Assembly: GCA_022822665.1 (NCBI GenBank)
Contig: JAJEAR010000076.1
Location: 99,189-163,188 of the forward strand
DNA: 64,000 nucleotides
DNA from: Alphaproteobacteria bacterium
GTDB lineage: Bacteria; Pseudomonadota; Alphaproteobacteria; Thalassobaculales; Thalassobaculaceae
Direction of reading: 5' to 3'
The position numbers were made by a program, and so were the translations under genes. Below, piece by piece: positions 41,447 to 50,527 of the stretch; the first letter of the stretch is position 1, and each line of letters begins with the position of its first letter. Under the pieces are notes generated by a model that searched no databases, was not told the origin of the DNA, and saw only the letters and a program-made list of their open reading frames with translations.

Positions 41447-43147
41447 TCAATGCGTGTCGAACACGGCCTGGTATCGGGCGAGCGCGTCCCGGATCGCGGC
41501 GAGCTCCGCATCGGTCGGGTTGTCCGGATCGGCGGCCGGGGGCAGCGACCCGAAGCGCAGCAGGCAGGCCATCAGCAGGAGCCGCGCCTTGGTCGCCGTC
41601 AGGTTGGCGCCCGAGATCTGGTAGTCGCTGTAATCCGCGAAACCCTGGGTGTGGCCGCGCCCCACCCGCGCGACGGGGATGCCGCAAGCCGTCGCCCGCA
41701 AGAGCACCGAATGGCGCGCCGCCGAGGTGTTGAGCCCGTACGGCACCAGCCCCTCGACCACGAACCCCGTCAGCCGCCCCAGCGATAGCTTGTGCTCGAC
41801 CGAGGCGGCGAGGTCCTGCTCCAGCGCCGGGTCGTCGCCGATCTCGAGCCCGGCATAGCAGCCGTTCTTCTCGATCGACACCACCGGGATCGCGTCCGCC
41901 AGAAGGTTGCCGTCCGCGTCCTTGACCGCGATCTCGAAGCGCTCGATCCCGCCGTCCGCCCGCGCCCGGACGGCGGTCGTCTCGGCGGGCAGGCGGCTCA
42001 AATTCACCTCCGAACCGGACGTGTGCCTGTAGACCGGCAGGTAGGTGAGCACGAAGCGGCCGGTATAGTGGACCTGGCCGATGATCCCGCCATGCCCGCC
42101 GGTCGCCACGTAGCCGCCCGGCCGGGCGTCGACCTTTGCGACCTCGCGGGCGGCGAAGATCTGCTGTTCCTGGATGACGACGGCGCCGCAGCGGTCGCGC
42201 CCGTCGGCGTCGGCCCAGACGCCGGAAGCGATATAGCGCACGCAATCGACGATGTTGGCCGGCCCGTCATTGCTGATCTGACCCTGCGGGCGCTGGGCGG
42301 CGACGCCGCAGATCGGCTTGTCGGTGTCGATCAGGAGGTTGAACCAGTAGGCGCTGTCCTCCACGTCGGGGCTGCCCTGGGTCCAGATGACCCCGTCATA
42401 GGCGTCGTCGGCGACCAGCGCCTGCATGTCGTTGGTCGCCTTGGCGAGCGTCGGCCGGGGCGGCGGCGCGGTCAGGTGGTAGGGCTTGTAGGGAAAGAAA
42501 TCCGCGCCCCGCCGTTCCTCCGGAATGTCGCCGTCGCCGATGTCCGGCCGTTTTGCCTCCGCGAGGCCGCTTCTGTATCCGCCGGGCGGGACGCCCCGGT
42601 AGAAATCGACATCGGCGAGCGCCGAGATGGCGCTTGCGATGCCGTAATCGTCGACCATGAGCCGGTCGATCTCCTCGAAGCTGCGCGACCCGTCCGGGTA
42701 AAAGCCCTGGCGCGCCTCCTCGTCCGGCGCGCCGGGCGTCGCGCATTCCTCCTCCCAGGCCCGGCCGTCCGCCTGGCGCGCCATGTAAGGCAGGGGATAG
42801 AGACCGTCCTCCGGCAGCATCTCGATCTCGTAGACCGGCCTGTCGTCCGGCGACCGGCGTTCGGCGCTGAACGCGCCGTCGGCGCCGACATAGCCGTCCG
42901 GCGGGGCGTAGAGCGCCGCCGCGTCCGCTTCCAGGGGATGCGCCGAGAACTGCTCGACATAGACCTTCGCCGGGGCGGCGAGACGCTGCCCGCGAAGCGC
43001 GTCGTAGGGCAGGGCGGTTCCGTCCGCCCCGTTCAGCAGCGGCAGCCCGTGTTTCCGGCGTGCCTTGTTCGAGGTCACCAGCGGCGGGGTGTTCTGGATC
43101 GTCGCCGTCGGTCCCGCCAGATGTGCAATTCGCACTTTACCGGTCAT
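41447..43147 (-). CDS. Large divergent asparaginase-superfamily protein
   Basis: A 566-residue protein. Residues 245-345 follow the asparaginase fold: DGVIWTQGSPDVEDSAYWFNLLIDTDKPICGVAAQRPQ, ISNDGPANIVDCVRYIASG, then VVIQEQQIFAAREVAKVDA with the active-site Lys (K338). The N-terminus LAGPTATIQNTPPL stands where ATGGTIA is expected, and HGTDT is replaced by QGSPD, so the usual catalytic Thr-Asp pair is altered. Asparaginases have about 330 residues; here a 220-residue insertion precedes the second motif. It diverges from an amide-type ABC transporter across 176 bases with no clear motif. Amide hydrolysis is inferred. Confidence 0.7.
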   Translation of the reverse strand: MTGKVRIAHLAGPTATIQNTPPLVTSNKARRKHGLPLLNGADGTALPYDALRGQRLAAPAKVYVEQFSAHPLEADAAALYAPPDGYVGADGAFSAERRSPDDRPVYEIEMLPEDGLYPLPYMARQADGRAWEEECATPGAPDEEARQGFYPDGSRSFEEIDRLMVDDYGIASAISALADVDFYRGVPPGGYRSGLAEAKRPDIGDGDIPEERRGADFFPYKPYHLTAPPPRPTLAKATNDMQALVADDAYDGVIWTQGSPDVEDSAYWFNLLIDTDKPICGVAAQRPQGQISNDGPANIVDCVRYIASGVWADADGRDRCGAVVIQEQQIFAAREVAKVDARPGGYVATGGHGGIIGQVHYTGRFVLTYLPVYRHTSGSEVNLSRLPAETTAVRARADGGIERFEIAVKDADGNLLADAIPVVSIEKNGCYAGLEIGDDPALEQDLAASVEHKLSLGRLTGFVVEGLVPYGLNTSAARHSVLLRATACGIPVARVGRGHTQGFADYSDYQISGANLTATKARLLLMACLLRFGSLPPAADPDNPTDAELAAIRDALARYQAVFDTH

Positions 43148-43323
43148 GGTCTTCCTCCCTGCTTCTGTTTCGAGAGAGTCTATTTGGCGTCGGAGCGCCC
43201 GCGCAACCGCGTGCCCGACAAAGCGGCCTTGTCGCCCGGAAACCGGGTTGCTACCGTCATTTCACGCCAATCGGGGCGCCGTGCGACCCGCCTGAGCAAT
43301 GCGGGCGAACCGGAGGGAGCAAA

Positions 43324-44562
43324 ATGACCGTCAAACGCCGTTCGTTCATCAAGACATCCGCCGCGGGCGCCGCGGCGCTCGCCGCCGGGCCGTATTTCTG
43401 GCCGAAAGGCGCATCCGCCGCCGACACCGTCAAGGGCGGCGCGATCTACGATCTTTCCGGCGACCTGCAGCTGTTCGGGAAGAACCAGTGGGCCTGCGCC
43501 GAGATGGCCATCGACGAGATCAACGCCGCCGGAGGCGTGCTCGGCAAGAAGCTCGAGGTCAAGACCTACGACTCCCAGTCGCAGATGCAGGCCTACAACC
43601 AGTACGCAAGGCAGATGGTGCTGCGCGACAAGGTGGCGGTGGTCCAGGGCGGGCTGACCAGTTCCTCGCGCGAAGTCATCCGGCCGATCCTGCACAAGCT
43701 CAAGACCCTTTATTTCTACAACACCAACTACGAGGGCGGGGTTTGCGACCGGAACTTCTTCGCCACCGGCGCGACGCCCGGCGGTTATGTCGATCTGCTC
43801 TCCGGCGAGGCGATGAAGCGCTGGGGCAAGAAGGTCTACATCATGGCCGCCGACTACAATTACGGCCAGATCACCGCCAAGTGGATCCAGAAGGCGGTCA
43901 AGGACGCCGGCGGAAAGGTGGTGGGCGAGGAGTTCTTCCCGCTGACCGTCAACCAGTTCGGCCCGACCATCAGCAAGATCCAGGCGGCCAAGCCCGACTT
44001 CGTGATGAACGTCTTCGTCGGCCCGGCGCATGCCTCGTTCTACGGCCAGTGGGCGTCGGCCGGGATGAACAAGCGCATCCCGATGGTGTCGACCACCTTC
44101 GGCGCGGCCGGCGAGGTGGTCCGCATGCCGCCCGAGATCGCCGACGGCATCATGACCTGCTACTCCTACTACGAGGACCTCGACATCCCGTTCAACAAGA
44201 AGTGGCTGGCCGAATTCCGCAAGCGCAACGGCACCGATTACGGCTATCTGACCGACGTCCCGCCGAAGGACTGGTACGGGTGGATTTTCTGGGCCAAGGC
44301 GGTCAACGAAGCCGGTACCACCAAGCGCGAGAAGGTCATCGAGGTGCTCGAGGGCGGGCTCACCGTCGACGGGCCGGGCGGACCGCTTACCATGGACGCC
44401 AAGACCCATCACTGCACGATGGACATGTATATCGGCCAGGCGAAGGGCGGGAAATTCGAGATCCAGAAGAAGGTCGCCCAGGTGCCACCCACCAATACCG
44501 GCAACCAGTGCGACCTGATCGCGAGGCCCGACACAAACGTGATGTACGAGCCCAAGATATGA
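43324..44562 (+). CDS. ABC transporter substrate-binding protein (urea/amide, branched-chain type)
   Basis: A 412-residue periplasmic binding protein with a twin-arginine signal (KRRSFIKTSAAG) and a hydrophobic core to about residue 33. The mature region, GGAIYDLSGDLQLFGKNQWACAEMAIDEINAAGGVLGKKLEV, resembles the UrtA/FmdD/AmiC branch of the Leu/Ile/Val-binding family. The ATG at 43324 follows GGAGG by about seven bases; upstream in-frame codons are noncoding. It heads a five-gene ABC set (SBP, two permeases, two ATPases) followed by an amidase, so a short-chain amide or amide-bearing compound is the likely ligand. Confidence 0.9.
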   Translation: MTVKRRSFIKTSAAGAAALAAGPYFWPKGASAADTVKGGAIYDLSGDLQLFGKNQWACAEMAIDEINAAGGVLGKKLEVKTYDSQSQMQAYNQYARQMVLRDKVAVVQGGLTSSSREVIRPILHKLKTLYFYNTNYEGGVCDRNFFATGATPGGYVDLLSGEAMKRWGKKVYIMAADYNYGQITAKWIQKAVKDAGGKVVGEEFFPLTVNQFGPTISKIQAAKPDFVMNVFVGPAHASFYGQWASAGMNKRIPMVSTTFGAAGEVVRMPPEIADGIMTCYSYYEDLDIPFNKKWLAEFRKRNGTDYGYLTDVPPKDWYGWIFWAKAVNEAGTTKREKVIEVLEGGLTVDGPGGPLTMDAKTHHCTMDMYIGQAKGGKFEIQKKVAQVPPTNTGNQCDLIARPDTNVMYEPKI

Positions 44563-44601
44563 TCCGGAAGGGGACGGGTATGCAACCGTAACGGGCCTCA
44601 A

Positions 44602-45468
44602 ATGGACCTTGCGGTCGTCGTCGTCATCCAGATCCTCTACGCGGTCGCCAGCCTGGCGCTGATCAGTATCGGGCTGGCGATCATTTTCGGCATGATGGGC
44701 GTGATCAACTTCGCCCATGGCGAGTTCCTGATGATGGGCGGTTACGCCTTCATCCTGAGCTACAACGCGGGCGTCAATTTCTGGATCGCGATGCTGGTCG
44801 TGGCTCCGGTCACGATCGCCGTCATCGGCGTGGTCGTCGAACGGCTCATCATCCGCCATCTCTACGGAAGGGTGATCGAGACCGTGCTCGCCACCTGGGG
44901 GCTCAGCCTGTTCCTGATCGGGCTCGCCGCGACCGTGCTCGGCTACCACCAGAAGGGCGTCAACCCGCCCTTCGGGACGATCCGCATCGGCGCCTATCAG
45001 GAGGGCGGTTACACGTTTTTCGTCATTTTCGTGACGCTGGCGCTGATGGCGGCCCTCTATGTCGGCTTCAAGTACACCCGCTGGGGCCTGATCGCGCGCG
45101 GCACCATGCAGAACGCGCAAATGGCTTCGGGCATCGGCGTCAATGTCGACCGGGTCTACGCCACCACCTTCGGGATCGGCGCCGCGTTGAGCGGGCTCGC
45201 CGGCGCGATCCTCGCCCCGATCGCGGGCGTGCTGCCCGAGATCGGGGTCACCTACGTGGTCAAGGCGTTCATCACCGTGATCGGCGGCGGGGCGGTGGCG
45301 CTCGCCGGCACCGGGGCCGCCTCCTCCCTGTTCGGCGCGGTCAGCCAGGCGGTCACCTTCCTCAGCCGCCCGGTGGTCGGCGAGGTCGCGCTGCTCGTCG
45401 TCGCCATCGTCCTGCTCCGGCTGCTGCCGCTCGGCATCACCGGGCGCTATTTCCGGCGCGGCCTGTGA
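44602..45468 (+). CDS. livH: Branched-chain-type ABC permease (LivH-like)
   Basis: A 288-residue inner-membrane permease with about eight hydrophobic helices. LALISIGLAIIFGMMGVINFAHGEFLMMGGY is the hallmark LivH/UrtB N-terminal motif, and ARGTMQNAQMASGIGVNVDRVYATTFGIGAALSGLAGAI is the cytoplasmic EAA-like coupling loop. It follows the binding-protein gene by 39 bases and overlaps or abuts the livM-like gene. Confidence 0.92.
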   Translation: MDLAVVVVIQILYAVASLALISIGLAIIFGMMGVINFAHGEFLMMGGYAFILSYNAGVNFWIAMLVVAPVTIAVIGVVVERLIIRHLYGRVIETVLATWGLSLFLIGLAATVLGYHQKGVNPPFGTIRIGAYQEGGYTFFVIFVTLALMAALYVGFKYTRWGLIARGTMQNAQMASGIGVNVDRVYATTFGIGAALSGLAGAILAPIAGVLPEIGVTYVVKAFITVIGGGAVALAGTGAASSLFGAVSQAVTFLSRPVVGEVALLVVAIVLLRLLPLGITGRYFRRGL

Positions 45469-45470
45469 GG

Positions 45471-46472
45471 ATGAGCCGCAACGCGCTCGGGCTGTGGACG
45501 ATGGGCGTGCTGTCGCTCGTCCTCGTCTTCGGTGTGCCGGCGATCGTCGAGACGTTCGCGCTGATCGACTTCACCCTGTTCATCGCGATGGCGATCCTCT
45601 CGCTCAGCCTCGCCTTCGTCTGGGGGTTCGGCGGCATTTTGTGCTTCGGCCAGTCGGCGTTCTTCGGGCTGGGCGCCTATACCTACGCGGTCGCCGTCAT
45701 CAATATGGGCGAAAGCACCGTGCCGATCCTGCTCGGCATCCTGTTGCCCGTCATCCTCGCTCTCGTGCTCGGCTATTTCATGTTCTACGGACGGGTGAGC
45801 GACGTCTATCTCGCGGTCATCACTCTCGCCGTGTCTCTCGTTTTCTACTACCTGATCGGGGCGTCGGCGGGGGAGGAGTACAAGATCGGCTCGGCGCGGC
45901 TCGGCGGTTACAACGGCATGCCTTCTGTCCCGCCGATCAACGTTCCCGGCAACCCGTCGGCAGCGGTCGAGTACGAGGCGCTCTACGTGCCGGCGGCGGT
46001 ATTGCTGGCGGTCGTCTATTTCGGCCTGCGGGCCCTGCTGGCGAGCGATTTCGGCCGCGTTCTGGTCTCCATCCGCGAGAACGAGGCGCGCACCGAATTG
46101 CTGGGCTACGACGCGCGCCGGATCAAGACGGTCGCGCTCGCCATCGGCGCAGGCATCGCCGGGCTCTCGGGCGTCCTGTTCTGCGCCTGGGGCGCCTATG
46201 TCAGCCCGACCGTCTTTTCGCTCGTCTTCACCGCGCAGATCATCATGTGGATCCTGGTCGGCGGGCTCGGCACGCTGACGGGCGCGATCCTCGGCTGCGT
46301 GCTCATCCAGTATCTCGCCACCTGGCTCGGCGAGACCAAGATCGCCGACGTCAACATCGTCCTCGGCGCGATCTTCGTAGCGATCGTCCTGCTGGTGCCG
46401 AGCGGTTTCGTGCCGATGTTCGCCCGGCTCGGCGATACCCTGATGCGACGCCGGGGCGAAGCCGGATCATGA
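45471..46472 (+). CDS. livM: Branched-chain-type ABC permease (LivM-like)
   Basis: A 333-residue permease with about nine hydrophobic segments; FVWGFGGILCFGQSAFFGLGAYTYAV and VLVSIRENEARTELLGYDARRIKTVALAIGAGIAGLSG are typical LivM. An in-frame GTG at 45465 overlapping the livH stop could also serve as start; the ATG at 45471 gives the more typical N-terminus. The stop overlaps the livG-like ATG. Confidence 0.91.
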   Translation: MSRNALGLWTMGVLSLVLVFGVPAIVETFALIDFTLFIAMAILSLSLAFVWGFGGILCFGQSAFFGLGAYTYAVAVINMGESTVPILLGILLPVILALVLGYFMFYGRVSDVYLAVITLAVSLVFYYLIGASAGEEYKIGSARLGGYNGMPSVPPINVPGNPSAAVEYEALYVPAAVLLAVVYFGLRALLASDFGRVLVSIRENEARTELLGYDARRIKTVALAIGAGIAGLSGVLFCAWGAYVSPTVFSLVFTAQIIMWILVGGLGTLTGAILGCVLIQYLATWLGETKIADVNIVLGAIFVAIVLLVPSGFVPMFARLGDTLMRRRGEAGS

Positions 46473-47215
46473 CCGGCCCGCCGCTTCTGGAGACCCGCGG
46501 CCTGACCATGCGGTTCGGCGGCGTTACCGCGGTCGCGGGGGCGGATTTCACTCTCGGCCCGGGCGAGCTGCGCTGTCTCATCGGTCCCAACGGCGCCGGC
46601 AAGAGCACGTTCTTCAAGTGCCTGACCGGGCAGCTCCGCCCGACCGAGGGCGAGATCCTGTTCGACGGCGAGAGCCTCGTCGGCGAGGAACCGCACTCCA
46701 TCGCCCGGCGCGGCATTTCGATCAAGACCCAGGTGCCCAGCCTGTTCGACGGGCTCAGCGTCGCCGAGAATTTGCGGCTCGCCGCGGCGCGCACGCGCAA
46801 CCGGGCGGAGACCAGGGCGGCGGTGGATGAAATCGTCGGGCTGGTCGGCCTCGCCGACAGGGCGGACAGCATCGCCAGCCAGCTCCCTCACGGCCAGCGG
46901 CAATGGCTGGAGCTCGGCCTCGTCCTCGCCTGCGATCCCCGGCTGATGCTGCTCGACGAGCCCACCGCCGGAATGACCAAGCAGGAGGTGGCGCGCACCG
47001 CCGGGATCATCCGCGAGATCGGCCGCGACCGGGCGATGATCGTCGTCGAGCACGACATGCAGTTCATCCAGATGATCGCGCACCGGGTGACCGTGTTCCA
47101 CCAGGGCCGAATCCTGGCCGAGGACACGATGGACAACATCCTCGCCGACGAGCAGGTGCGCGACGTCTATCTCGGCAAGCAGGCCGGCGCCGGGCGGGAG
47201 CGGAGCGATGCTTGA
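46469..47215 (+). CDS. livG: ABC transporter ATP-binding protein (LivG-like)
   Basis: A 248-residue ATPase: Walker A GPNGAGKST, Q-loop KTQVPSLFDGLSVAENL, signature region LPHGQRQWLELGLVLACDP (LPHGQ replacing LSGGQ, a form common in UrtD/FmdE-like ATPases) and Walker B LMLLDEPTAGM. It overlaps livM by four bases and the livF-like gene by eight. The UrtD-like signature supports a urea/amide-type transporter. Confidence 0.92.
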   Translation: MTGPPLLETRGLTMRFGGVTAVAGADFTLGPGELRCLIGPNGAGKSTFFKCLTGQLRPTEGEILFDGESLVGEEPHSIARRGISIKTQVPSLFDGLSVAENLRLAAARTRNRAETRAAVDEIVGLVGLADRADSIASQLPHGQRQWLELGLVLACDPRLMLLDEPTAGMTKQEVARTAGIIREIGRDRAMIVVEHDMQFIQMIAHRVTVFHQGRILAEDTMDNILADEQVRDVYLGKQAGAGRERSDA

Positions 47216-47921
47216 GGTCAACGGCCTGCGGGCAGCCTATGGGCGCATCCCCATTCTCCACGGCATCGATCTCGAAATCGCGGCCGGCGAGGCGGTGGGT
47301 ATCCTGGGCCATAACGGCATGGGCAAGACGACCCTGATGAAGACGTTGATCGGGCTCGTCCCCGCGACCGACGGGTCGATCGCGTTCGACGGGGTCGACG
47401 TGACCCGCGAGCGGGCCGACCGGCGGGCGCGGCGCGGAATGGGCTACGTGCCGCAGGGGCGCGAAATATTTCCGAGGCTCAGCGTGCGCGAGAATCTGCG
47501 CATGGCGGCTCTCGCGGCCGGCGGGTCGGACGAGAGCGCGGTCGACGAGGTGCTGGCCGATTTCCCCCGGCTCGAGCCCCTGCTCGACCGGGAGGGCAGC
47601 GCGCTGAGCGGCGGCGAGCAGCAGATCCTCGCCATCGCGCGCTGCCTGTGCACGCGCCCGCGGCTGCTCCTGCTCGACGAGCCGACCGAGGGGATCCAGC
47701 CCTCCATCGTCGAGCAGATCGGCGAGAACCTGGCGGCGCTCCGCGCTTCGCGCGGGCTGACCGTCGTGCTGGTCGAGCAGAATCTCGATTTCACCGCGGC
47801 GCTGTCGAGCCGGGTGTTGCTGATCCAGAAGGGCGAGATCGTCCGCGAGCTTCCGCCCGAGAGCCTGCGCGATCCCGAGATCATCGAGGAGTTCGTGGGC
47901 GTCGGCGCGGGCACCGTCTGA
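47208..47921 (+). CDS. livF: ABC transporter ATP-binding protein (LivF-like)
   Basis: A 237-residue ATPase: GHNGMGKTT (Walker A, with the GMGKTT variant typical of UrtE/LivF), GYVPQGREIFPRLSVRENL, ALSGGEQQILAIARCL (signature) and LLLLDEPTEGIQPSIV (Walker B). It starts within the end of livG. The GYVPQGREIFPRLSVREN string is characteristic of UrtE-type subunits. It completes the transporter and precedes the amidase gene by 11 bases. Confidence 0.93.
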   Translation: MLEVNGLRAAYGRIPILHGIDLEIAAGEAVGILGHNGMGKTTLMKTLIGLVPATDGSIAFDGVDVTRERADRRARRGMGYVPQGREIFPRLSVRENLRMAALAAGGSDESAVDEVLADFPRLEPLLDREGSALSGGEQQILAIARCLCTRPRLLLLDEPTEGIQPSIVEQIGENLAALRASRGLTVVLVEQNLDFTAALSSRVLLIQKGEIVRELPPESLRDPEIIEEFVGVGAGTV

Positions 47922-47932
47922 GGGAGGGAAGA

Positions 47933-49444
47933 ATGTTCAAGACACCGACCGTCGGGCAGCTTCGCGACTGCGCCGCCGATCTCGGGATGAGCCCGTCGGA
48001 CGACTACCTCGAATCGGTGCAGGGCATCGTCGGCCCGCTGGTCGATGCCTATCGCCAACTGGAAGCCGTGCCGGACGATATGCCGGAGGTGCGCTATCCG
48101 CGCACGCCGGGCTACCGGCCCGGACCGGAGGAGAACCCGCACGGCGCCTGGTACGTCAAGACCGCGATCAAGGGCGCGAGGCGCGGCAAGCTTGCCGGCA
48201 AGCGGGTCGCCATCAAGGACAATATCTGCGTCGCCGGGGTTCCGATGATGAACGGCGCCTCGGTCATGGAGGGTTACGTTCCCGACGTCGACGCGACCGT
48301 GGTCGCCCGAATCCTCGATGCCGGCGGCGAAATCGCCGGCAAGGCGGTGTGCGAGTATTTCTGCGTCTCGGGCACCAGCTCCACCAGCGCCACGGGGCCG
48401 GTCCATAACCCGCGCAAGCACGGCTATTCGGCGGGCGGCTCGTCGTCGGGCAGCGCCGCCGTGGTCGCGGCCGGCGATGTCGAAATGGCGCTCGGGGGCG
48501 ACCAGGCGGGCTCGATCCGCATCCCCTCCAGCTATTGCGGGGTCTATGGCATGAAGCCGACCTTCGGCCTGGTGCCCTATACCGGCGCGGCCTCGCTGGA
48601 GACAACGATCGACCATTGCGGGCCGATGACCGATACGGTCGCCAACAACGCGCTGCTTCTGGAAGTGCTGGCGGGGCCCGACGACTACGATTCGCGCCAG
48701 CGCAACGTGAAGGTAAACCGCTACACCAGGGCCCTCGGCGAAGGCGTCGAGGGGCTTCGCATCGGCGTGGTCCGGGAATCCTTCGGCCTCCGCGAGTCCG
48801 AGCCAGATGTCGACGCCAAGGTGCGCAAGGCGGCGGAACGCCTCGCAGGCCTCGGCGCCGAGGTGGTCGAGGTCTCGATTCCGATGCACAGCATGACGCG
48901 GCCGATCTGGATACCGATCGGCCATGACGGCGGCTTCGTCACCATGATGACGATGAACGGCGGCGGCTCGAACCACGAGGGGCTCTACGTCACCTCGATG
49001 CTCGACCGCGCCGCCGGCTGGCCCGGACGGGCGGACGAGCTCGCCGACACCATCAAGATCATCGCGCTGTTCGGCTACTACTCGCTCAAAACCTATCGCG
49101 GGCGCTATTACGCCAAGGCGATGAACCTCAGGCGCCGGTTGCGCGCGGCCTACGACGCGGCGCTCGGGGATTGCGACTTGCTGCTCATGCCGACTCTGCC
49201 GATGAAGGCATCGAAACTGCCGCCGAAGAACCCGACGCCGGAGGAGACCACCAAGGTCGCGTGGGAGATGCTGGCCAATACCTGCGGGTTCAACCTGACC
49301 GGCCACCCGTCGATGAGCCTGCCATGCGGTCTGGAGGACGACCGGCCGATCGGGCTCATGCTGACCGGACGGCATTGGGAGGAAGGCACGATCTACCGCG
49401 CCGCCCACGCCTTCGAGCAGTCGGGCGACTGGACGACGTTCTAG
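47933..49444 (+). CDS. Amidase (amidase signature family), copy 1
   Basis: A 503-residue amidase-signature enzyme. The Ser-cisSer-Lys triad is K95 (VAIKDN), S170 (GGSSSGSAA) and S194 (QAGSIRIP). Long N- and C-terminal parts and LGGDQAGSIR are typical of the Rhodococcus-type enantioselective amidases that act after nitrile hydratase. The ATG at 47933 has GGGAGGGAAG just before it. It belongs to the amide ABC operon (11 bases after livF). A paralogue with identical core motifs is at 53481. Confidence 0.91.
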   Translation: MFKTPTVGQLRDCAADLGMSPSDDYLESVQGIVGPLVDAYRQLEAVPDDMPEVRYPRTPGYRPGPEENPHGAWYVKTAIKGARRGKLAGKRVAIKDNICVAGVPMMNGASVMEGYVPDVDATVVARILDAGGEIAGKAVCEYFCVSGTSSTSATGPVHNPRKHGYSAGGSSSGSAAVVAAGDVEMALGGDQAGSIRIPSSYCGVYGMKPTFGLVPYTGAASLETTIDHCGPMTDTVANNALLLEVLAGPDDYDSRQRNVKVNRYTRALGEGVEGLRIGVVRESFGLRESEPDVDAKVRKAAERLAGLGAEVVEVSIPMHSMTRPIWIPIGHDGGFVTMMTMNGGGSNHEGLYVTSMLDRAAGWPGRADELADTIKIIALFGYYSLKTYRGRYYAKAMNLRRRLRAAYDAALGDCDLLLMPTLPMKASKLPPKNPTPEETTKVAWEMLANTCGFNLTGHPSMSLPCGLEDDRPIGLMLTGRHWEEGTIYRAAHAFEQSGDWTTF

Positions 49445-49457
49445 CGGAGGCCTGGAG

Positions 49458-50504
49458 ATGGCGGCGATCGACGCCGACGCCCATGTGATCGAGACCACCG
49501 CGACGTTTGCCTACCTGGGCGCGGAGGACAGGGAACACCTGCCCGGGATCGTCGAGCAGACCTTCGGCAACGAGGCCAGGAACAATGCCGGCGAGCCGAT
49601 GCGCGAATTCTGGGTCGTCGACGGGACGATCCACGGCAAGGACCGCAATGTCGGCCTCGACACGCCGAGGGAATCGCGCGAGATGTCCGATGTCCCGGCC
49701 CGGCTGCGCCACATGGACGCGCTCGGGATCGACGTCCAGGTGCTGTACCCGACCCTGTTCCTGCGTCCCATCGCGCGCTCTTTCCGCAGCGAAGCGGCGC
49801 TGGTGGGGGCCTACAACCGCTGGCTCGCCGACATCTGGACACAGGGCGGCGGACGGCTCCGCTGGGTCGTCATGCCCGCCTTGCGGTCGATGCACGGGAT
49901 CCGCGCGCAGCTCGAGTTCGGCAAGGAGCACGGCGCCTGCGGCGTGTTCATGCGCGGGCTGGAATGCGATCTGCCGCTGGCGCATCCCTATTTCTTTCCG
50001 CTCTACGAGGCGGCCCAGGAGCTCGACCTTCCCGTCTGTATCCATTCGGCCAACGGGTCGATCGTCCACCACGACTTCTACGTCAACGACACCACCTTCA
50101 CGATGTTCAAGCTGACCGTCGTGGGCGCGTTGCATTCGCTGATCGAAAAAGCGGTGCCCGCCGAGTTCCCACGCCTGCGCTGGGGGTTCATCGAGGCCAG
50201 CGCGCAATGGGTGCCCTATGTGCTGAACGATCTGGAAGACCGGTTCCGGCGGGCCGGCAAGACGTTCTTCGACGCCCCGCTGGCCGATAACAACATGTAT
50301 GTCGCCTGCGAGGTGACCGACGACCTTCCTTACGTCCTGCGACACGCGGGCGAGGACAACCTCGTCGTCGGCACCGATTACGGCCACCACGACCCGTCGG
50401 CCGAGATCGACGCCATTCAGCTCATCCGCCAGGACAGCCGCGTGCCGCGGCATGTGCGCCAAAAGATCCTGGAAGCCAACCCGCGGGCCCTTTACGGGCT
50501 GTAG
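49458..50504 (+). CDS. Amidohydrolase-2 family metal-dependent hydrolase
   Basis: A 348-residue Amidohydro_2 protein: the N-terminal metal motif IDADAHVIE (4-12), PVCIHSANGS, RLRWGFIEASAQWVPYVLNDLEDRF and VGTDYGHHDPSAEIDAI with the C-terminal Asp. GGAGG lies about ten bases before the ATG. It follows the amidase by 13 bases, so the pair could act in sequence on a transported amide. The substrate is unknown. It is only distantly like the decarboxylase-type enzyme at 15479. Confidence 0.83.
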   Translation: MAAIDADAHVIETTATFAYLGAEDREHLPGIVEQTFGNEARNNAGEPMREFWVVDGTIHGKDRNVGLDTPRESREMSDVPARLRHMDALGIDVQVLYPTLFLRPIARSFRSEAALVGAYNRWLADIWTQGGGRLRWVVMPALRSMHGIRAQLEFGKEHGACGVFMRGLECDLPLAHPYFFPLYEAAQELDLPVCIHSANGSIVHHDFYVNDTTFTMFKLTVVGALHSLIEKAVPAEFPRLRWGFIEASAQWVPYVLNDLEDRFRRAGKTFFDAPLADNNMYVACEVTDDLPYVLRHAGEDNLVVGTDYGHHDPSAEIDAIQLIRQDSRVPRHVRQKILEANPRALYGL

Positions 50505-50527
50505 CAATCCAAGATACTGGACCGAAA

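Noticed and set aside
43234..43248. Small CCCGG-AAA-CCGGG hairpin between the asparaginase-like gene and the ABC operon
   Set aside because: A five-base GC stem is expected by chance at this composition, and it lies where a divergent promoter rather than a terminator is needed.
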